Assembly: GCA_005801425.1 (NCBI GenBank)
Contig: SYDY01000085.1
Span: 42,284-106,283 of the forward strand
Direction of reading: 5' to 3'
DNA: 64,000 nucleotides
DNA from: Bdellovibrionales bacterium
Lineage (GTDB): Bacteria > Myxococcota > XYA12-FULL-58-9 > SYDY01
Part shown: piece after piece, positions 37,323 to 45,408 of the stretch
Position numbering within the stretch: position 1 is the first letter of the stretch
Layout of the letters: the number at the start of each line of letters is the position of its first letter
The notes under the pieces: model-generated
What the model was told of the DNA's origin: nothing
Databases searched by the model: none
Seen by the model: the letters and a program-made list of their open reading frames with translations, nothing else
Translations under genes and position numbers: made by a program

Positions 37323-38951
37323 ATGGGCTTCAAACTTTCTTCCTTGCTTTCTTGTTTTTGGCGCAAAAAAAATGAAGAACAAGAACCCTTACACATGCCA
37401 CTGACACCGACCAAACAAACATTACTACCAATAACGCATCGGGATATTTTCCATCCTGAGCAATCGGAGGGTGCATCCTCCCAGAGATATGAAACCATTA
37501 ATGTGTTACTCCCAATAGGTTCTTCTTCTCCCAAACCATGCCGCTACGAGTACCTAAGCCGTAAAGATCCTATAGATCCCACTGACTTGAGTAAACGGAT
37601 CCCGCTGGATCGTGGTATTCCGCCACTCAGGCGAACAATCCCATCTGTTCCATCGCCTTCGTCAGGTTCCGCAACAAGAGTTTATGATGTCGCTGTCATG
37701 GGCGCTGGCCCAGGGGGTCTGATGACGGCTATTGCGGCCGCACATCGTGGTGTTTCTGTATGCCTTGTTGAGCCTCGTTCAAGTTACGATCGCGGTCAGC
37801 GTGTTGTCGTTGGAGATGATACACGTGTTTTTTTGAATAATTTGGCATGCAATTTATTAGAAAAATTTGGACCGGACGCCATGTTTCAGGTGGACCCCAA
37901 TCATCCTGGAAAACAAAAATATGTGCGCGATTTCTTGGTTGAATCGATGTCAAAAATGGAGTCTCTTTCTTTGAAAGATATCGAAGGATTTTTGACACAC
38001 TACATCAGTCACGCCAATCTGGACATCACGGTGGTTCCTGGGGCGCCAAAAACTATCGATGTAAAAAGTGAAACATTTGTGGTTGGTTCTGAAGACACAC
38101 CAAGAACTTATCGCCAGCTTGTTTTTTCCGATGGTTCACGTCGACAGTGTGCACAGTTGGCTCATGAAGGCGCTGGAGATGCTTATGCATATTCGCCGAA
38201 AAAAACTGAGAAGAAAGATCCTGGATTGTATGTCTCTCAGGTGGCGGCCATGCAATTGGAGATCCCCATTGATAGGGCACCTTTGGGGAAATCTCGCTTT
38301 GATCAACCTAGATTTGGGTCTGATGCTGTAAGCCAAGAATTTCTGCAGAAATTGAAAACAGAATTTGGCTGGAAGAAAGATAGTCTCCCTTTTGGGTTTG
38401 CGGTTCCCCATGAAAATCCACGAAAAGTATATATGAATATGGAGGTTCCCGAAAGTATTGCTGCGAGATCGGATCCGATAGAACAAAAGAATGCATTAGA
38501 GCGATTTGCGCAGGTGTTGCTGGCACACATGACCCGAGAAGATAGCAATCCTCATGTGACCGATGATTTTCGAGTGCGCAGTCGTGTGGAAGTAGGAACC
38601 GAAGCTACGGATAGACAGAAACGTAAGGCAAAACTGGATGTACAAACCTGGGCCATGGAACTCAGTGCACTGCCTGTCGAACAAGCCATCCAGAAAGTCG
38701 AGGGCTCACACGTGGTGAGCATCGGTGATGCTTTTCAATCGGCTTTTTTCCCCTTTGGTCACGGTGCCAATGATGCCATGTCGTCGGCCATTGCTTACGC
38801 GGCTGGATTAACAAAAGATCACGCAAGCGGTCGCGTAGAATATGATCCGAAGAGCCTCATGCAAACCATGGAAAGTGAACGCAGAAATCTTAATTATGGC
38901 ATGGAACGGGGTTGGGCTTCTTATGAAATTCGCGAAGGGTTTTACGGTTGA
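37323..38951 (+). CDS. FAD-dependent monooxygenase-like protein (MICAL-like)
   Basis: A protein of about 542 aa. The start at 37323 is preferred because GGGGA lies six bases upstream; an ATG at 37311 is four codons earlier. Residues 1-115 are a Pro/Ser-rich, probably disordered leader. From about 120 the FAD-binding Rossmann motif YDVAVMGAGPGGLMTAIAAA appears, then VCLVEPRSSYDRGQRV, a helical block with MESLSLKDIEGFLTHYI, and the C-terminal FAD motif IGDAFQSAFFPFGHGANDAM. The order resembles class A flavin monooxygenases of the MICAL group. The substrate is unknown. It follows the giant gene by only 37 bp and could be co-transcribed. Its long leader is unusual and may be a secretion or targeting region. 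Confidence 0.7.
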   Translation: MGFKLSSLLSCFWRKKNEEQEPLHMPLTPTKQTLLPITHRDIFHPEQSEGASSQRYETINVLLPIGSSSPKPCRYEYLSRKDPIDPTDLSKRIPLDRGIPPLRRTIPSVPSPSSGSATRVYDVAVMGAGPGGLMTAIAAAHRGVSVCLVEPRSSYDRGQRVVVGDDTRVFLNNLACNLLEKFGPDAMFQVDPNHPGKQKYVRDFLVESMSKMESLSLKDIEGFLTHYISHANLDITVVPGAPKTIDVKSETFVVGSEDTPRTYRQLVFSDGSRRQCAQLAHEGAGDAYAYSPKKTEKKDPGLYVSQVAAMQLEIPIDRAPLGKSRFDQPRFGSDAVSQEFLQKLKTEFGWKKDSLPFGFAVPHENPRKVYMNMEVPESIAARSDPIEQKNALERFAQVLLAHMTREDSNPHVTDDFRVRSRVEVGTEATDRQKRKAKLDVQTWAMELSALPVEQAIQKVEGSHVVSIGDAFQSAFFPFGHGANDAMSSAIAYAAGLTKDHASGRVEYDPKSLMQTMESERRNLNYGMERGWASYEIREGFYG

Positions 38952-38967
38952 GAAAGTTGAAGTGGTA

Positions 38968-39009
38968 TTATTCCACGATCAGCCCATCGATCTCTCTTGG
39001 ATCAGTAAT
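38968..39009 (-). pseudogene. 3' remnant of an RCC1-propeller lipoprotein gene
   Basis: Read on the minus strand, 13 codons plus TAA give ITDPREIDGLIVE, matching the C-terminus SIDPREVGGLIVE of the intact propeller gene at 39520-40797. The DNA is also alike over about 42 bp. Nothing further upstream in this reading direction is similar, because the small lipoprotein gene lies there. Confidence 0.65.
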
Positions 39010-39070
39010 TAAGCACCATTGAGCCCAGTATGTTTTTATTGTAGCCCTAGGTGTCTCCAGGAGGGATACC

Positions 39071-39517
39071 ATGAAAAATCCAATTGTGTTGATTGTTTTT
39101 TTAGCATTGTTTGGATGTTCTAATTCTTCTCATTCCAACACAGCGCATCCACTTGAACCGCAGGATGAAGTCTCGCTGAGACAACAAACATGTGAACACA
39201 TTTCGCATTGCGCTGGGACTCAAAATTCCAATGCAAATCAGGAAGCCTGTGTTGATCTTATCATGTGGGACACAGCTTATATAGGCAATAGTTGTCGCAA
39301 TACAGAAGCGGTGGTTGAAACATACTATGGTGTTTTAAGGGCCATGAATGGGTTGCAGTGCGAAGTAGGGCCTGATGGTGATCGCTCTCTTAAAGTGGCC
39401 TTTAAAGCGTATGAAGAGATGGCCGCCTATAACCGCTTTCCTGAAGATGGCGAACCCTGTGAAGCACGATGCAGTGTTTGTCCACGGGCTTCTGAAAATA
39501 CAACAGATATCGAATAA
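39071..39517 (+). CDS. Small Cys-rich lipoprotein
   Basis: A 148-aa protein with a strong ribosome binding site (CAGGAGGGA). Signal peptide 1-15 and lipobox LFGC at Cys16. The mature protein has eight further cysteines (TCEHISHCAG, EACVD, SCRNTE, QCEVG, PCEARCSVC), suggesting a disulfide-rich fold on the envelope. No family recognised; the layout resembles small uncharacterised lipoproteins of Myxococcota. It is flanked by the remnant and the intact C-terminus of the propeller gene, convergent with the latter at a distance of two bases. Confidence 0.7.
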   Translation: MKNPIVLIVFLALFGCSNSSHSNTAHPLEPQDEVSLRQQTCEHISHCAGTQNSNANQEACVDLIMWDTAYIGNSCRNTEAVVETYYGVLRAMNGLQCEVGPDGDRSLKVAFKAYEEMAAYNRFPEDGEPCEARCSVCPRASENTTDIE

Positions 39518-39519
39518 TA

Positions 39520-40797
39520 TTATTCCACGATAAGCCCACCAACCTCTCTCGGATCAATACTGAATCCTAGATCGATAAGTTCACCATGCAATCCTAATTT
39601 GCCTGCGGTGTTGTTTCCCCAGCACATGGGTGCGTGATCGACGATGGCACAGAGATGATCACCACTGGAGGCGATGCGGGTGATGCCGTGCACTTCAGGG
39701 ATCATGATCGGGGGTGTGTTGAAAGGGCGGAGTGCAAGGGCGCTGCGTCCGGCGAAGAGGGTGTTTCCAAAACAAAATGCGTCACGTCCTGACATCGCGC
39801 ATGTGTAGTCTTGTCCAAGGGCAAATTGTCTAACACCGCCTAGGGATAAAAGAATGGAGGGTCCCAGATGATTTGTATCAAGAGCACCCAATTGAAGATG
39901 GTCATTTTTGCCCCAACAGCGTAACGTGCCATTTGAAAATGCCGCACACGTATGTGCAGAGCCTGCGCCGAGTTGTGTGGCCGTCGCATTAAGTGCAGGC
40001 CCCGTGCTTACGTTGGCAATATTCCCTGCGCACGATGCACCAGGATTGCTTTGGCAGTCTGTGTTGTTTCCCCAGCAGCGTACCACATCATTGGCAATGG
40101 CGCAGGTATGGGTACTGCCTGCGGCCATGGCAGTGACACCCGTAAGTCCTAACAATGCAGTAGGGGTGTTGATGGACGCGCTTGCACTGACGGGGTTCGC
40201 TTGGCGATTGCTGTTGTTGCCCCAACATGCCGCTTTGCCGAGATCAGTCCACACGCATGCATGTGAACCACCCAATGTCATGCCGATGATCACGTCGTCA
40301 CTGTTTGCACCAAATGTGTTGGTAAAAAGAACTTCGACAAGATCGACAGCGGTCACCGGTGTTGTGCCTTGGCCGAGTTGTCCGTTGCTGTTCTGTCCCC
40401 AACATATAATTTTAGGTGTTCCAGCGGTTGTTCCTTGGGCGCATGTAAAATGATCACCGGCTTGTAAATCGACAAACTTAAAATTCACAAAGGCGGTGCT
40501 TCCAACACGCTCGGATGTGCCATAATTCTCACCCCAGCAGTACACGCGTTGATTGCTGTACGCGGCGCATGTGTGTGATGCCCCTGTGGCCATGGCGGTG
40601 ACTGCATAGGCGCATTGACTGCGGTCCGATCCGGTCGGGTAAGCCAAGGGTTCGTCTTCGATGGTGTTGCAGGTGGCTTGTGTTGCAAGTTCACCTAAGT
40701 TTTGCGTGACGCCGTCGTCTTGGGCACAGGCGGTTATACCTAGAATGAAACATAGTGTAGGGGCGGTTCGCGAACCGCCCTTAAAATACTGCGTCAT
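39520..40797 (-). CDS. Lipoprotein with one seven-blade RCC1-type propeller
   Basis: A 425-aa predicted lipoprotein. The lipobox ITAC is at Cys24. The propeller has seven units marked by CWG or CFG (VYCWGEN, IICWGQN, AACWGNN, VRCWGNN, LRCWGKN, AFCFGNT, PMCWGNN), each with the preceding 'G.xHTCA' strand. It is a one-propeller relative of the 987-aa protein at 1512. The signal peptide is odd: residues 7-14 (GGSRTAPT) are encoded by a REP palindrome (40757-40780). The start at 40797 has no ribosome binding site; TATCAT lies six bases upstream, so the mRNA may be leaderless. Function unknown; binding at the cell surface is likely. Confidence 0.8.
   Translation of the reverse strand: MTQYFKGGSRTAPTLCFILGITACAQDDGVTQNLGELATQATCNTIEDEPLAYPTGSDRSQCAYAVTAMATGASHTCAAYSNQRVYCWGENYGTSERVGSTAFVNFKFVDLQAGDHFTCAQGTTAGTPKIICWGQNSNGQLGQGTTPVTAVDLVEVLFTNTFGANSDDVIIGMTLGGSHACVWTDLGKAACWGNNSNRQANPVSASASINTPTALLGLTGVTAMAAGSTHTCAIANDVVRCWGNNTDCQSNPGASCAGNIANVSTGPALNATATQLGAGSAHTCAAFSNGTLRCWGKNDHLQLGALDTNHLGPSILLSLGGVRQFALGQDYTCAMSGRDAFCFGNTLFAGRSALALRPFNTPPIMIPEVHGITRIASSGDHLCAIVDHAPMCWGNNTAGKLGLHGELIDLGFSIDPREVGGLIVE
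40757..40780. repeat. REP palindrome inside a lipoprotein signal peptide
   Basis: One REP half (GTAGGGGCGGTTCGCGAACC and on) lies in frame in the propeller lipoprotein gene and encodes GGSRTAPT between the start and the hydrophobic core of the signal peptide. Confidence 0.9.
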
Positions 40798-40835
40798 GCT
40801 TCAATGATACGGTTGTGATCGTGTGCCATCAACAA

Positions 40836-41738
40836 TCAAGCGTTTCGTATGACCCTGCGAGGCAGTGAAGCCTGATGACTGATAAATCGCTGAAGTGCAT
40901 GTCGTGGATCTTCATGGGTTTCGGTGCGTGAAAAAATAACGCCTGCGCCGTGCAAAACACGCTGTGTTTTGTCAAGAAAAGTATGCATCGCTTTTAAATA
41001 CGCGGCTTTGATCGTTCGCGGATGTGAAAACAATTTTTGATCCGATTCCATGGACAAAAAAGTGCTTGGTTGTTCAAAGGGAAATGTGATTTCTGCAGGA
41101 TCCAAAATCTGTAAAATACGCAGATCACCGAGTTTGTTCGCGAGCAATCGCAATTCGTCAAAAACACTGGGATTGGGATCAAACAGATCGGATAGCATGA
41201 TGGTTACGGTATTTTTGTTGCGGGAGAGATCAAGAGCACGTTGCCCAAGTTGGATGAGATCCGTTTTTCCTGTGGGCTCAAGGCTTGCGAGGCATGCAAG
41301 CAATGTTTGTAAATGGGTGACACCGCGGGCAACAGGGACGTTGCTGATGTTCGTGCCTTGTCCTGCAATCAGTCCCACAGAATCCCCTTGGGCGAGGGTG
41401 AGATAAGCGATAGCCGCTGCAAGTTCTGAAGCACGCCCAAGTTTGCTTATTTTATCGCTTGCGAATCCCATGGAGCCGGAGGCATCGACAAGCAAGATCA
41501 CACGCAAACTTGTTTCATCTTCGTAACGTTTGATGTGCAAACGTTGTGTTTTGGCGTAGGCGCGCCAATCGATGTGTTTGATCTCATCGCCGGGAAAATA
41601 GGCGCGATGTTCGAGAAATTCGGTGGATGTTCCGTGACGGCTGCCCGCGTGAATGCCCATCGTACCGCTGGACACAATGGTTCGTGCCACAAGATGCAGA
41701 TTTGCGATGGCTGCAATAAGTTCAGATGATACCGTCAC
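40836..41738 (-). CDS. DUF58 family protein with von Willebrand A-like fold
   Basis: A 300-aa protein of the DUF58 family that normally partners a MoxR ATPase. The hallmark block YFPGDEIKHIDWRAYAKT (about 50-67) is present, followed by KRYEDETSLRVILLVDASGSM with the MIDAS-like DASGSM. No membrane helix is seen, so this is the short soluble form. It overlaps the moxR gene by four bases (ATGA), so the two are translationally coupled. Known MoxR/DUF58 pairs help assemble or activate metalloenzymes or surface complexes; the client here is unknown. No vWA-BatA/BatB or transglutaminase gene follows. Confidence 0.88.
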   Translation of the reverse strand: MTVSSELIAAIANLHLVARTIVSSGTMGIHAGSRHGTSTEFLEHRAYFPGDEIKHIDWRAYAKTQRLHIKRYEDETSLRVILLVDASGSMGFASDKISKLGRASELAAAIAYLTLAQGDSVGLIAGQGTNISNVPVARGVTHLQTLLACLASLEPTGKTDLIQLGQRALDLSRNKNTVTIMLSDLFDPNPSVFDELRLLANKLGDLRILQILDPAEITFPFEQPSTFLSMESDQKLFSHPRTIKAAYLKAMHTFLDKTQRVLHGAGVIFSRTETHEDPRHALQRFISHQASLPRRVIRNA

Positions 41739-42736
41739 GGCATTTCAACGTGCGCGAGTACACGCGCAAGCAAGTGGTCCACGGTGATGCCTTGGGCTTC
41801 TGCACTGAAATTGCGTATAATGCGATGGCACAATACGGGTTCTAGCAATGCCCGTATATCGGATTTGTCGACGGCATAGCGTCCTTGCAAAAGAGCGCGC
41901 GCTTTGGCGGCTAAAATGAGAAATTGCGCACCTCGGGGGCCTGCACCGTAGGTTACAAATTCTTTGATTTCAGTGGGCGCTGTGGCTTCACCAGGACGCG
42001 TGGCGCGGGTGAGGGCGACCGCATATTCGACCATGGCCACGGTGACAGGAACTTGTCGTACCAAGGCTTGATATTCAATAATTTCGGCAGGGTTGAGTAC
42101 CACATCCACAGGCGTATTGTCGTTGCTTGTGGTTCGGGTAACAATCGCAATTTCTTCTTCGGCAGTTGGGTAATCCACTTTGAGTGCGAGCATAAAGCGA
42201 TCGAGTTGTGCTTCGGGGAGCGGATAGGTACCTTCTTGTTCGATGGGATTTTGCGTTGCGAAAACGTGGAACGGGGGTGCAAGAGGATAGGTTTTTCCAC
42301 CGGCGGTCACTTGGCGTTCTTGCATGGCTTGCAAGAGTGCGGCCTGTGTTTTGGGTGGTGTTCGGTTGATTTCGTCGGCCAGCAAAATATGCGCGAACAC
42401 GGGGCCCTGAACAAAACGAAAGCTGTGTTCCCCCCGGGCGGATGTATCAATGATTTCGGTACCCGTAATATCAGACGGCATGAGATCGGGTGTAAATTGA
42501 ATGCGCCTGAATGATAAATCGAGGACATCCGCAAGTGTTTGAATAAGAAGTGTTTTGGCAAGGCCTGGAACACCTTCAAACAGGGCATGGCCTCCTGCAA
42601 ACAAACAGGTGAGCAAATGCTGGATGATTTCGTTTTGCCCTACCACCCGTTTGGCGATTTGGGTTTGAATATGGGTCGCGGCTTGGTGCATGGCACTTGC
42701 GCGTTCTTGGTCGATATTGCGGGCGGTTGATGCCAT
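41735..42736 (-). CDS. MoxR-type AAA+ ATPase
   Basis: A 333-aa AAA+ chaperone-like ATPase of the MoxR group. Walker A is GVPGLAKT, Walker B is ILLADEINRTPPK, sensor 1 is FATQNPIEQEGTYPLPEAQL, and the C-terminal lid (DIRALLEPVLCHRI) follows. It works with the coupled DUF58 protein downstream. The ATG at 42736 gives the usual length. The intergenic space upstream contains a GC-rich palindrome and the divergent ExeA-like gene. Confidence 0.92.
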   Translation of the reverse strand: MASTARNIDQERASAMHQAATHIQTQIAKRVVGQNEIIQHLLTCLFAGGHALFEGVPGLAKTLLIQTLADVLDLSFRRIQFTPDLMPSDITGTEIIDTSARGEHSFRFVQGPVFAHILLADEINRTPPKTQAALLQAMQERQVTAGGKTYPLAPPFHVFATQNPIEQEGTYPLPEAQLDRFMLALKVDYPTAEEEIAIVTRTTSNDNTPVDVVLNPAEIIEYQALVRQVPVTVAMVEYAVALTRATRPGEATAPTEIKEFVTYGAGPRGAQFLILAAKARALLQGRYAVDKSDIRALLEPVLCHRIIRNFSAEAQGITVDHLLARVLAHVEMP

Positions 42737-42780
42737 GTTGGGCAGCCTATCACATGGACACGCTTACGTAAAACTCCTTG

Positions 42781-42802
42781 GGAGCGCGGGCATCCTGCCC
42801 GC
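42781..42802. repeat. GGAGCGCGGGC palindrome
   Basis: GCGGGCATCCTGCCCGC forms a perfect palindrome apart from its central loop, and is followed by a T-rich tract on the plus strand. The same sequence family occurs at 48572-48594 inside a gene. It lies between divergent moxR and ExeA-like genes. Confidence 0.7.
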
Positions 42803-42843
42803 ATTTTTTGTGAATGTTCAGCGATCAGCTCACTATGGTCTGC

Positions 42844-43626
42844 ATGGACCTGCTCACTTATTTTGGATTGTCGGAGCGGCCCTTTGTCTTGGCGCCGCTT
42901 TCCTCGCATTATGTTGCGCCTGATCCTGATCCGGCGCAGGTGTTATTGGATGTCATTCGGCAGCGCCGGGGATTGGCCGTGTGCACCGGCGTTCGTGGTT
43001 CCGGAAAATCCATACTCGCGCGTGCGGTGCTTTCTCAATTACCTACGGACACCAGTGTTGCGATGTTGCTGGTTCCTGTTCGGACGCAACCTGATCCCGA
43101 TAGGCTGGTGATGCGTGTGGCATCGGGGCTTGGGGTATCAAACATTGAAAATCCAGGCCAAGCCCTCGATGCCTTGATTGCGGCGATGCATGACGCAGCT
43201 TTGCAACAAAAACAAATCGCGGTGTTGATTGACGACGCCCATATTTTGTTGTCCGATCCAGGATGCTATTCCCAGGTGCGTGGATTTCTTAATCTTGACG
43301 ATCCCCATCGCGGTGGACATTTACTGAACATCCTGCTGTTTGGCGACATTCTATTGAATGATCCTTCGCTGAACTCGCGTGTTGCAGAACGCGTTGTTCT
43401 CGCGCCATGGCGCATGTCTGAAACACGGCGATTTATTGAAACGCGTTTGAAAAATACCCACGCCCGTGATGGCATGTTTAACCCGGATGTGATCCACATG
43501 ATCCATGATTTCTCAGGCGGGATCCCTTCTGAAGTGGTGCGTTATGCCGATGCGCTCATGCGTTTGATGTTTGAACGCAAAGCGGGTGTGGCGAATCTCG
43601 CCATGCTCGATGATGTGATGGTCTGA
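42844..43626 (+). CDS. ExeA/GspA-like AAA ATPase
   Basis: A 260-aa P-loop ATPase. The ATG at 42844 puts MDLLTYFGLSERPFVLAP at the N-terminus, the family's usual opening. Walker A is GVRGSGKS, Walker B is VLIDDAH, and the C-terminal part has the helical lid with FSGGIPSEVVRYADALM. ExeA/GspA relatives act in type II secretion or are regulatory ATPases of the TniB group; no secretin, peptidoglycan-binding domain or transposase is present here, so the role is open. CACTAT lies seven bases before the ATG. The gene is divergent from moxR. Confidence 0.82.
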   Translation: MDLLTYFGLSERPFVLAPLSSHYVAPDPDPAQVLLDVIRQRRGLAVCTGVRGSGKSILARAVLSQLPTDTSVAMLLVPVRTQPDPDRLVMRVASGLGVSNIENPGQALDALIAAMHDAALQQKQIAVLIDDAHILLSDPGCYSQVRGFLNLDDPHRGGHLLNILLFGDILLNDPSLNSRVAERVVLAPWRMSETRRFIETRLKNTHARDGMFNPDVIHMIHDFSGGIPSEVVRYADALMRLMFERKAGVANLAMLDDVMV

Positions 43627-43658
43627 TGTTTGTTTGAGCATGCGGTCTTTGTTCTCTT

Positions 43659-43682
43659 GTAGGGGCGGTTCGCGAACCGCCC
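43659..43682. repeat. Single REP palindrome
   Basis: One REP half (GTAGGGGCGGTTCGCGAACC and on) in the 61-bp gap between the convergent ExeA-like and pseudo-receiver genes. The preceding GTTCTCTT is also shared with the full copy at 22018. Confidence 0.85.
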
Positions 43683-43687
43683 TTGGG

Positions 43688-44275
43688 CTACCCCGCCTTT
43701 TTCTTGTGCATCTCTTCTTTGATCAACGCTTCAGCAAGGGCAGGGACGACCTCCCAAACCACACGTTCAATGATCTCACGCATCATTGTCAGCATCTCGG
43801 GCGTCATCTCTGGTGTGGGCTTGGGTGTATCGCCAAAGTCCACATCAATCACAACGGCTTCATGGGCTTCGATAGGCGGAGGCGGCGGCTCCATGACGGG
43901 CAACCTCGGCTGCATGGGACGACTCTCGTTGGCGGCACGTCGCAGTGCGGGGGAGATACGAAACAGTGTTTCTTGCAAATGCTCACATCGGAAGGGACGC
44001 TCCACATGGGGGCTTGTGTCACCTTTGGGCGGGACGCCTATCCAAACCACGGGGATGTGTACTTCTCCACGCAGGCGTTTGGCCAAAAATGTGATGTCGT
44101 CTTGGGGTGATAGTTTACCGAGAAGCGCCACGATAGGGAGCTCTGCACGTGCATGTTGGTAGGCCGTGGCTGTATCAGTCACCACGTGGAGATCGATCCC
44201 CAAAGGGGCTAGGGCAATCTCCACGGCGCGGCGCATCACCGTACTTGTTTCAGCGAGTAAGATGGAAGGCATCAT
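43688..44275 (-). CDS. Degenerate receiver-domain protein
   Basis: A 195-aa protein with a response-regulator receiver fold at 1-100, a Pro-rich linker (PPPPPIEAHEAV) and a conserved C-terminal helix MREIIERVVWEVVPALAEAL, a motif I know from delta-proteobacterial regulators. The receiver lacks its active site. The acidic pair is E9-T10 (ILLAETS instead of VDDS), the phosphoacceptor position is Gly53 (LLGKLSP), and the conserved Lys is Arg (ERPF). It can hardly be phosphorylated, so it likely acts through binding. It precedes no kinase; the membrane-protein gene upstream ends 13 bp before its start, suggesting an operon. Confidence 0.75.
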   Translation of the reverse strand: MMPSILLAETSTVMRRAVEIALAPLGIDLHVVTDTATAYQHARAELPIVALLGKLSPQDDITFLAKRLRGEVHIPVVWIGVPPKGDTSPHVERPFRCEHLQETLFRISPALRRAANESRPMQPRLPVMEPPPPPIEAHEAVVIDVDFGDTPKPTPEMTPEMLTMMREIIERVVWEVVPALAEALIKEEMHKKKAG

Positions 44276-44288
44276 AGTTTTTCTTTAA

Positions 44289-45326
44289 TCACATCCATCG
44301 CATATGTGCGATTAAAGACCAGACAGAATAGAATAAAAGTCCGACTGCGAAAGCGGCACCGGCAAGTGGAAGAATTGTCATACCACCGGTCAGTGACGCG
44401 GGATGGGCATCGCCCGGTTGATTGAGTACATGTCCCAAGAGAGATCGCGTTTTCACGGTGCGCCAAATCATCCATAGGGCGAGCAGGGTGCTTCCTAAGC
44501 CACTTGTTGCAATAAGCAGTATCCAAAGCCTATGGCGTTGTTTGGCGACCCATGCATTCAATTCATTGCGCCGTGGTGCCGTTGTGTCGATGCGTAGAGG
44601 CGCTGCGACGCTTCCTGGGTGATAATAGGTTTCATCAATCGTGTGGAGCAATCCATCGCCTTTCCACACAAGTCCAGTGGCACCGTCGTCTCCGCCCACA
44701 AGATGGCTGTACACATGAATGGCCGAAAGACCTTGTGGCAACATTTCAGATACGTTTTGGGTGATCGATGTTTGCGTGTTGTCCCATGTTTTTCCTGCGA
44801 TGAAACAGCCATCGTGCCAAACATCCAGATTGACTGCGCCATGAAAGGGAAGCGTTTCTATGGTGGCTTGGTGTGCATCGTGTGATGTGATGCGAACGCC
44901 TGCTGTGTACAAAAACAATTCGGGATGTTCCAGTTGCTCTTTGCTGGGTTTTGGTGGTGGCGACAGAGGAAGTTTCCAGTCATGTGGATCCTGCCATGCA
45001 ATGGCAACATCTTCATTTCCCCATGGGGTTGCAATGTGGAGCGCTGCATGTTTGGGAGATGGCACGCCAAAACACACCAGACTTTCGCCATGGTGTGCAG
45101 TTACCGTTGCTTCCTCCGCTGTCACGCGGACATCCTCAATGATTTCTGACGTCACAGGTTCAATGACAGCCACGCGTACGCACGTCGGGAGATCCACGCA
45201 TCGTTGGGGACTTCCAAAAACAAGAACGCCGTAATTAAGTCCCAAGGTGCTGAGATGGATTTGACCCATGACGGCGAAAAGGATCACCGCCAAAAATGCG
45301 ATCACGAGATTGCGTGGGTGGGGCAT
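44289..45326 (-). CDS. Membrane protein of unknown function
   Basis: A 345-aa protein with an N-terminal signal anchor (LVIAFLAVILFAVMGQIHL), a large extracytoplasmic region (about 30-270) of beta-rich character with cysteines in RCVDLPTC, and two C-terminal helices (LWILLIATSGLGSTLLALWM and MTILPLAGAAFAVGLLFYSV). The stop is 13 bp before the pseudo-receiver gene. AAGGG precedes the ATG. No family recognised. It may sense or bind something in the periplasm and connect to the regulator, which is inference from gene order only. Confidence 0.6.
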   Translation of the reverse strand: MPHPRNLVIAFLAVILFAVMGQIHLSTLGLNYGVLVFGSPQRCVDLPTCVRVAVIEPVTSEIIEDVRVTAEEATVTAHHGESLVCFGVPSPKHAALHIATPWGNEDVAIAWQDPHDWKLPLSPPPKPSKEQLEHPELFLYTAGVRITSHDAHQATIETLPFHGAVNLDVWHDGCFIAGKTWDNTQTSITQNVSEMLPQGLSAIHVYSHLVGGDDGATGLVWKGDGLLHTIDETYYHPGSVAAPLRIDTTAPRRNELNAWVAKQRHRLWILLIATSGLGSTLLALWMIWRTVKTRSLLGHVLNQPGDAHPASLTGGMTILPLAGAAFAVGLLFYSVWSLIAHMRWM

Positions 45327-45339
45327 TCTTACCCTTATC

Positions 45340-45394
45340 CACCTCTCCCGCTGGCGGGGGAGGTCGTCGCGCAGCGACGGGTGAGGGAGGTGGG
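45340..45394. repeat. CACCTCTCCC-type palindromic repeat
   Basis: A 55-bp imperfect palindrome with ACCTCTCCCGCTGGCGGGGG at one end, GTCGTCGCGCAGCGAC in the middle and GTGAGGGAGGTGG at the other. A diverged copy lies at 46538-46597 and a third in the gene at 62525-62570. It sits between two genes of the same strand. Confidence 0.75.
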
Positions 45395-45408
45395 AGTTTC
45401 AATAAAAG

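Noticed and set aside
41924..42514. Open frame on the plus strand opposite moxR
   Set aside because: Antisense to the well-supported MoxR gene, with a composition rich in Arg, Cys and Phe typical of shadow frames.
40836..42736. MoxR/DUF58 pair as a possible defence system
   Set aside because: Such pairs are common housekeeping chaperones, and no nuclease, effector or toxin gene is attached.
42844..43626. ExeA-like ATPase as a TniB-type transposition protein
   Set aside because: No transposase, integrase or terminal repeats are near; the YFGLSERPF opening fits ExeA/GspA better.
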